Origin: Methanomassiliicoccaceae archaeon
Lineage (GTDB): Archaea; Thermoplasmatota; Thermoplasmata; Methanomassiliicoccales; Methanomethylophilaceae
Direction of reading: 5' to 3'
Assembly (NCBI GenBank): GCA_031254685.1
Contig: JAIRTZ010000020.1
Span: forward strand, 1-7,749
Length of the DNA stretch: 7,749 bases
A program made the translations under genes and the position numbers. Below, piece by piece: positions 5,101 to 7,749 of the stretch. Under the pieces are notes generated by a model. It did no database searches, was not told where the DNA came from, and saw only the letters and a program-made list of their open reading frames with translations. Each line of letters opens with the position of its first letter. The first letter of the stretch is position 1.

Positions 5101-5975
5101 TCCGGTCACTGGAAAGACTGGGCACCATGCAGCTGGAGGACGGGGACGGCGGCGCCGGGAAGCATCTTGACGCGGCGCTCGATATCGACCCGTTCGACCT
5201 CGCGGCCCTGCTGAGCCGCGCCAGACTTTACGTGAGAGAGGGGAACGGCAAGAAGGCGCTCCCGATATACAGGGCGCTCTCGAACCGCTCCGACAGCACG
5301 GACGAGATAAGAAAGGAACTTAACGACCTGCTCAAAGGCGAAGCGCCCGCCGAGGACGCGGAAGAAAAGGACAGACCGAAGGACAAACCGAAGGAGAGAC
5401 CGAAGGACAGCGAACCGGAGATCCCGGTCGGCGCGGCCCGCGACGACATCGGCAGTACGTACGACCTCGCCCTTCTGGCGCTTGAGCGCGCATATACCAC
5501 CGGGAGCGCGATAAGCGATGACAGGATGCTGACCAAGCTCGGGATCAAGGGCGAGAAACGCGATGCGGTGCTCGCTTATCTTTCCGACATAGAGGAATAC
5601 GGCGACATTAACGTAAGGTCCAGGGAATTCGAAAGGATGGAGAGGCTTTCGAAGAATGTGATACTCAAGGAGCAGCTTGACGACATAGACTCGAACCCGC
5701 TGATAGGCATACCGGCGGCGTTCATGTCCTCCGCCGCGGAGACGATAGACGACGCGAAGAAACTGATCGCGTACATCTACAAGGTGATAAACGACGATTC
5801 CGAACCGATCGCATGGTCGAAGGACGTCGCCGACGCCGTTGCGGAGGCGTCGGAGATGTCCGGCGACATAAGCACGTACAATATCATGCGATTATTCAAC
5901 GTCGGCGTTCATACGGCGAATACGATATCGAAAATGTCGAAGAAGAACAAGAAAGGCCCGGACATGCACATTTAA
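2181..5975 (+). CDS. Giant tetratricopeptide-repeat (TPR) protein with unassigned C-terminal domain
   Basis: The protein has 1264 residues and no signal peptide or membrane helix, so it should be cytoplasmic. After a charged N-terminus (KEKKKGRQQDK, 26-36) a helical region leads into degenerate repeats at about 230-297. About 20 tandem 34-residue TPRs run from about 368 to 1040. Examples are 536-569, 570-603, 638-671, 706-738, 841-874 and 909-942, with typical G/A-x-x-x-x-x-x-G-x-x-x-E-A and I/V-x-P features. TPR superhelices bind proteins or peptides, so a scaffold role is likely. A charged linker (1053-1082) contains RPKD-KPKE-RPKD. The last ~180 residues (1083-1264) are a separate, non-repeat helical domain ending in YNIMRLFNVGVHTANTISKM and a Lys-rich tail; I do not recognise it. 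The ATG at 2181 is the first usable start and sits about 27 bp after the TATA core. The stop overlaps that of convergent truD. Confidence 0.93.
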   Translation: MQRSEPILTDPDDVRIWNKIDGIDPKEKKKGRQQDKLSVLAVIDDALQTTKHIHSAVLVKILKKAADEGVGDLENVAIKVLDMCRPGDMYPIMEAADIVLRDGNLDISRSLLKRLANVPDTAFMEYLDALLAARSGNKEKAMSHLIRSNSIDSSFMRTYDLLISIDPDSGWDVLRNIPLMTEHQRPRPVRTDDKDLLELQDVYDGWYNGDKGTARKKLEASPGFSSGHLDFVLAAARIAADVDEFDTSLELYGRILSQYPNIDSVIVEKANVMTASGDRSGALALLASLGRDSMNNRNVTECMLRALASKSTEKDFAARSKEFLRSEHGDKGGHMLVCELMSKMGMSAEAGAILQTLLPMFPDDLDLHLMNALNEVRLGRDTAALKAADRIVKLSPKTADGYCIRAQIHLRYGRIKNALKDAERALKYEQSHMDSLNVMKDIRKHTSEYDVVLEVCRRILIIDPANSDATKDMAYALDMLGKRQEAIEEYKNALRLRRDRRMLATILSTLIENGRPEEAAAIAKEFIGPYGNDHELWSLKGNAEYRSSDFVSASASYGMALETRPHDARLWHSKGMAEERAEMYAEAESSYDKAVLIDLNNPEFWLSKAVAQEKRGDLAGAVLSLNRVISESPDNVYALVRKARILVHSGQTKEAMYFLDHALKVDARNIKIMEIKKGIYRRDGDDEKVIEMCRSILNVDRKNIDALTDMAETYQRMGRHDEALKVLSNVTADLGEIGVLMMKKNSAKLNGNIEVEIDACKAILKIDPGRGIRLELADALIRNGNHEDAMKIYDEMQSKDPKDGEAIVLRGKLLAIMGDDQGAEDIYKGAMRENLNDCGTLNELANALCGSKRYDEALSMITRAIEISPERAESHLTRAKIYIAKNDLKSALATLNNALEFVPGSGEVHLRIGEIHERRGDAGEALASYDAAIKNGLATGETYCRRGLVLEKLGQREAAKKSYSAAASKDRGNLRSLERLGTMQLEDGDGGAGKHLDAALDIDPFDLAALLSRARLYVREGNGKKALPIYRALSNRSDSTDEIRKELNDLLKGEAPAEDAEEKDRPKDKPKERPKDSEPEIPVGAARDDIGSTYDLALLALERAYTTGSAISDDRMLTKLGIKGEKRDAVLAYLSDIEEYGDINVRSREFERMERLSKNVILKEQLDDIDSNPLIGIPAAFMSSAAETIDDAKKLIAYIYKVINDDSEPIAWSKDVADAVAEASEMSGDISTYNIMRLFNVGVHTANTISKMSKKNKKGPDMHI
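5373..5408 (+). repeat. Three 12-bp units encoding RPKD/KPKE/RPKD linker repeats
   Basis: Units at 5373-5384, 5385-5396 and 5397-5408 are AGACCGAAGGAC, AAACCGAAGGAG and AGACCGAAGGAC. The period of 12 keeps the frame and gives three Lys/Arg-Pro-Lys-Asp/Glu tetrapeptides in the linker between the TPR array and the C-terminal domain. The proline- and charge-rich sequence should be extended and flexible. Copy number is likely to vary between related strains. Confidence 0.7.
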
Positions 5976-7273
5976 TACGATGTCATCTCGGATTTCATAT
6001 ACTCGCGGAGCAGGCACGTCGCGTAGTTGCCCTTCGGCAGCGAAAAACAAATAGTATATCCGTTGTCCGTCACGGCGCTCACCATATCGTTCACCGGACA
6101 TACGATCTCGCGCCTGCTCCCTTTCGAGGAACAATGCGGAAGCCCGGGGATCATGAAGTCCATGTTCGTCAATTTTTCATCTTCGATCACCTTGCGCTCG
6201 ATCTCCCCCATGGCGCCGTCGGCGATGACACTCTCGATCCCGAATAACGATATGGTGATGAACGCCTTCCCCGAAAGGACCTGCCTTTCCACAAGGCCGA
6301 TATTCTTTGCGGTGACCAGCGCCGGCCTTTCCTGCATCGGCGTCCTGTTGTGGTCCACCGGTATCACGATATCGCCCTCCACCGGCCTGTCCAGCGGGAT
6401 GCCGGATTCCATCCTTTTGCTGAGCATCACGTTGAACAGATACGATTGGTAGGCGTGGACGAACATCATCTGCAGGTTCACCGGGAGCATTGATATCGCG
6501 CCTGCGTCATCATCCGGATGCGCGGCCAAATGCTCCGCCATCGTCTTTTCGAAGGACATCGTCTTCGGCATGTCCCTCAGCGCATCTTTCAGATTGGAGC
6601 GGTCCGCGAGCAGCATCCTCGACGCGGTGGTCCCCGGGTGCTCGTGCTCCGAGAGTTTCGATAAATATACGTCAACCGCTCCGCGTATGTCCCCGCGCAC
6701 CAGCCTTTCGCCGACTGTGTGCGTTATCGGACGCGAAGTTCCGAAGCGCTGAACGCCGAAGTAATTCGGGAACCCCTTCAGTTCGTTCAGGTCCGCGGTC
6801 ACCGATTCTATCACGGATGCGATCTCGGCGGCGGGCATGGCGCACTCGCGCACCGTTATCTCAAAACTGTTGCCTATAAGGTCGCCGATCTGAATTCCGC
6901 GCCTTGCGCGGTACTCGTTGCTTATCGTGACGTCCTTAAGATCGGCCTTCGATACCGTTCCTTCCGGCGCCTCGAACGACATCAGCTGCGTGGTCACCGC
7001 ACGCTTATCCTTGGTGCCGGCGAAACCTATTCTTTCGCGAGAGATCCCCATCTCCCGGGAGAGCATGCGGACAAGGCGGTTCGTCTCCCAATTCCTGCTC
7101 CTGACGTCGGCGATCGCGAATTTTCCCTCACTGTGCGCCTCCGGGCGTTTCGATATCTCGTTGACAATGAAATCTTCGGGATCGACCTTGATACGTCCTC
7201 CCGTACCGTCAGCTCCGCTGAGGTAGTATCGCATCCCTACGTCAGCTTCCGCGGTGCTGCATCTGCGGTACAT
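5972..7273 (-). CDS. truD: tRNA pseudouridine(13) synthase TruD
   Basis: The 433-residue protein converts uridine to pseudouridine in tRNA (position 13 in the bacterial enzyme; archaeal relatives can also modify position 35 of some tRNAs). Signatures are in order: GGRIKVDPEDFIVNEI (25-40) at the N-terminus; GFAGTKDKRAVTTQ (83-96), whose Asp89 is the expected catalytic aspartate; NYFGVQRFG (170-178); FVHAYQSYLFN (271-281) around the TRUD insertion domain; and LPKGNYATCLLREYMK (412-427) at the end. All key family motifs are intact, and the length fits archaeal members. The ATG at 7273 lies 4 nt after the rpoL stop with no Shine-Dalgarno, so translation probably depends on coupling to rpoL. Met14 is an in-frame alternative but would shorten the N-terminus. 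The stop codon overlaps that of the convergent TPR gene. Confidence 0.97.
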   Translation of the reverse strand: MYRRCSTAEADVGMRYYLSGADGTGGRIKVDPEDFIVNEISKRPEAHSEGKFAIADVRSRNWETNRLVRMLSREMGISRERIGFAGTKDKRAVTTQLMSFEAPEGTVSKADLKDVTISNEYRARRGIQIGDLIGNSFEITVRECAMPAAEIASVIESVTADLNELKGFPNYFGVQRFGTSRPITHTVGERLVRGDIRGAVDVYLSKLSEHEHPGTTASRMLLADRSNLKDALRDMPKTMSFEKTMAEHLAAHPDDDAGAISMLPVNLQMMFVHAYQSYLFNVMLSKRMESGIPLDRPVEGDIVIPVDHNRTPMQERPALVTAKNIGLVERQVLSGKAFITISLFGIESVIADGAMGEIERKVIEDEKLTNMDFMIPGLPHCSSKGSRREIVCPVNDMVSAVTDNGYTICFSLPKGNYATCLLREYMKSEMTSY

Positions 7274-7277
7274 GGGA

Positions 7278-7538
7278 TCATTTGTTGATCTTCAGCGTTG
7301 CGTAGTATTCGGACATCGCGAGCGCGGCCTTCTTAATGGCCTCTTCCGGCGTTCCTTTCTTGACGGACACGAAAATAATGGGGTCCTCAAGCTCTGGATG
7401 CTCGTCGGCGTACCTGACCATCGATACGTTCGCGTCATCCGACAGTATGTGCAGAAGAGGCGTGATAAGCGTCATGTTGGTATCTTTGATCCGTATCGTT
7501 ACGGAATCTTTGGTTTTCTCGGCCAGATTGAGCTCCAT
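7278..7538 (-). CDS. rpoL: DNA-directed RNA polymerase subunit L (Rpb11/Rpo11 family)
   Basis: The 86-residue protein matches archaeal RpoL, the counterpart of eukaryotic Rpb11 and of one of the two bacterial alpha subunits. It pairs with subunit D to start assembly of the polymerase core. Visible family features are the N-terminal strand region, NMTLITPLLHILSDDANVSMVRYADEHPELEDPIIFVSVKKGTPEEAIKKA in outline with the characteristic HP-x-L-x-x-P core (HPELEDP, 47-53), and the C-terminal dimerisation helix. The length is normal (about 85-100 residues). The ATG at 7538 is preceded by GAGGGGAAC, a fair Shine-Dalgarno, but it also lies 26 bp from a TATA box centre, which would make the message leaderless. 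It is the first gene of a two-gene unit with truD. Confidence 0.93.
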   Translation of the reverse strand: MELNLAEKTKDSVTIRIKDTNMTLITPLLHILSDDANVSMVRYADEHPELEDPIIFVSVKKGTPEEAIKKAALAMSEYYATLKINK

Positions 7539-7559
7539 GTTCCCCTCGAATGCCGTTTT

Positions 7560-7568
7560 TATTTTAAA
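7560..7568 (-). promoter_or_regulatory. Proximal TATA box of the rpoL-truD operon
   Basis: The minus strand reads GGTTTAAAATAAAAACGG. The TTTAAAATA core centres on 7564, 26 bp upstream of the rpoL ATG. A second AT-rich stretch (7604-7615, CTTTAATAAAAG) lies further upstream and would give a leader of about 45 nt that includes the GAGGGGA site, so two starts are possible. Confidence 0.55.
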
Positions 7569-7621
7569 CCTTTCGTAGCCTCGACCGCCCCGGCGTTATA
7601 CTACTTTTATTAAAGATACGG

Positions 7622-7639
7622 ACGGGCGGCCCCGCCCGT
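7622..7639 (-). terminator. GC hairpin after the right-edge membrane protein gene
   Basis: ACGGGC (7622-7627) and GCCCGT (7634-7639) form a perfect 6-bp stem that can extend into the GG/CC-rich loop. It begins 2 bp after the stop codon on the minus strand and is followed by ATCTTTAATA, a weak T-rich stretch. It probably separates this gene from rpoL. Confidence 0.45.
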
Positions 7640-7641
7640 TC

Positions 7642-7749
7642 TTACTTGTTCTTCCTGTTATAGACCACTCCGGCGATTATGACCGCCGCGAACGCGCAGA
7701 CGACCACCAGCAATGTAGTGAGGGAGAACTTAACTTCCCCGTCGTCGTC
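7642..7749 (-). CDS. C-terminal end of a second membrane-anchored protein (5' end outside window)
   Basis: The last 35 residues are readable, ending at the TAA at 7644-7642. They start with an acidic DDDGE linker, followed by a hydrophobic segment of about 22 residues (SLTTLLVVVCAFAAVIIAGV) and a short basic tail (YNRKNK). This is the same linker-helix-basic-tail architecture seen at the left edge, though the sequences are not close enough to call paralogues. It suggests an extracytoplasmic protein held by one C-terminal helix. Nothing can be said about its main domain. Confidence 0.7.
   Translation of the reverse strand, partial: DDDGEVKFSLTTLLVVVCAFAAVIIAGVVYNRKNK

Noticed and set aside
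2181..5975. TPR array considered as a DNA tandem repeat or CRISPR-like array
   Set aside because: The 34-residue periodicity exists at protein level only; the nucleotide sequences of the units are diverged, and there are no identical spaced repeats.
7231..7236. Met14 as the truD start codon
   Set aside because: It would need the G-rich sequence immediately before it as a ribosome-binding site with no spacing, and archaeal relatives usually carry a short extension before the first conserved strand. It cannot be excluded.
6719..7288. 189-residue plus-strand open frame opposite truD
   Set aside because: truD in the other strand has all its catalytic and family motifs intact over the same bases; this frame has none and no upstream promoter.
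1..7749. Mobile element, defence system or secondary-metabolite cluster
   Set aside because: No transposase, integrase, nuclease, methyltransferase, terminal inverted repeats or target duplications were found; composition is even and the identifiable genes are mainly housekeeping. The tRNA-Gly shows no duplicated 3' end that would mark an integration site.

Overview
The window reads as ordinary chromosomal DNA of a euryarchaeon. The archaeal evidence is an RNA polymerase subunit L gene (Rpb11-like), an archaeal-length TruD, AT-rich TATA boxes about 26-30 bp upstream of start codons with almost no 5' leader, and a tRNA without an encoded CCA tail that is followed by a T-run. The GC-rich sequence, HxlR-type regulator, small double zinc-ribbon protein, giant TPR protein and Gly/Asp-linker membrane anchors together suggest the Thermoplasmatota, possibly a Methanomassiliicoccales-type methanogen. 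That placement is inference; no marker here proves the lineage. I see no insertion sequence, integrase, CRISPR array, phage gene or origin.

Layout. Position 1-166 (+) is the 3' end of a surface-protein gene: a Gly/Asp linker, one membrane helix and a Lys tail, followed by a terminator-like hairpin. Two minus-strand genes follow: an HxlR-family regulator (1430-1071) and a QueG-like double [4Fe-4S] protein (978-223), each with its own TATA box. The 215-bp gap at 1431-1645 carries the regulator's promoter, a 7-bp inverted repeat that could be an operator, and a second structured AT-rich/inverted-repeat block. tRNA-Gly(UCC) lies on the minus strand at 1720-1646. A double zinc-ribbon protein (2094-1798, minus) diverges from a 1264-residue TPR protein (2181-5975, plus) across an 86-bp shared promoter region.

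The TPR gene converges with truD, and their stop codons overlap on one TTAA. rpoL (7538-7278) and truD (7273-5972) form a two-gene minus-strand operon with a 4-nt gap, joining a transcription-machinery gene to a tRNA-modification gene. At the right edge (7749-7642, minus) is the end of another membrane-anchored protein, with a hairpin after its stop.

Most of the content is housekeeping. The parts most worth a second look are the giant TPR protein with its unassigned C-terminal domain, the cysteine-tailed HxlR regulator beside a QueG-like protein, and the structured intergenic block upstream of the regulator.
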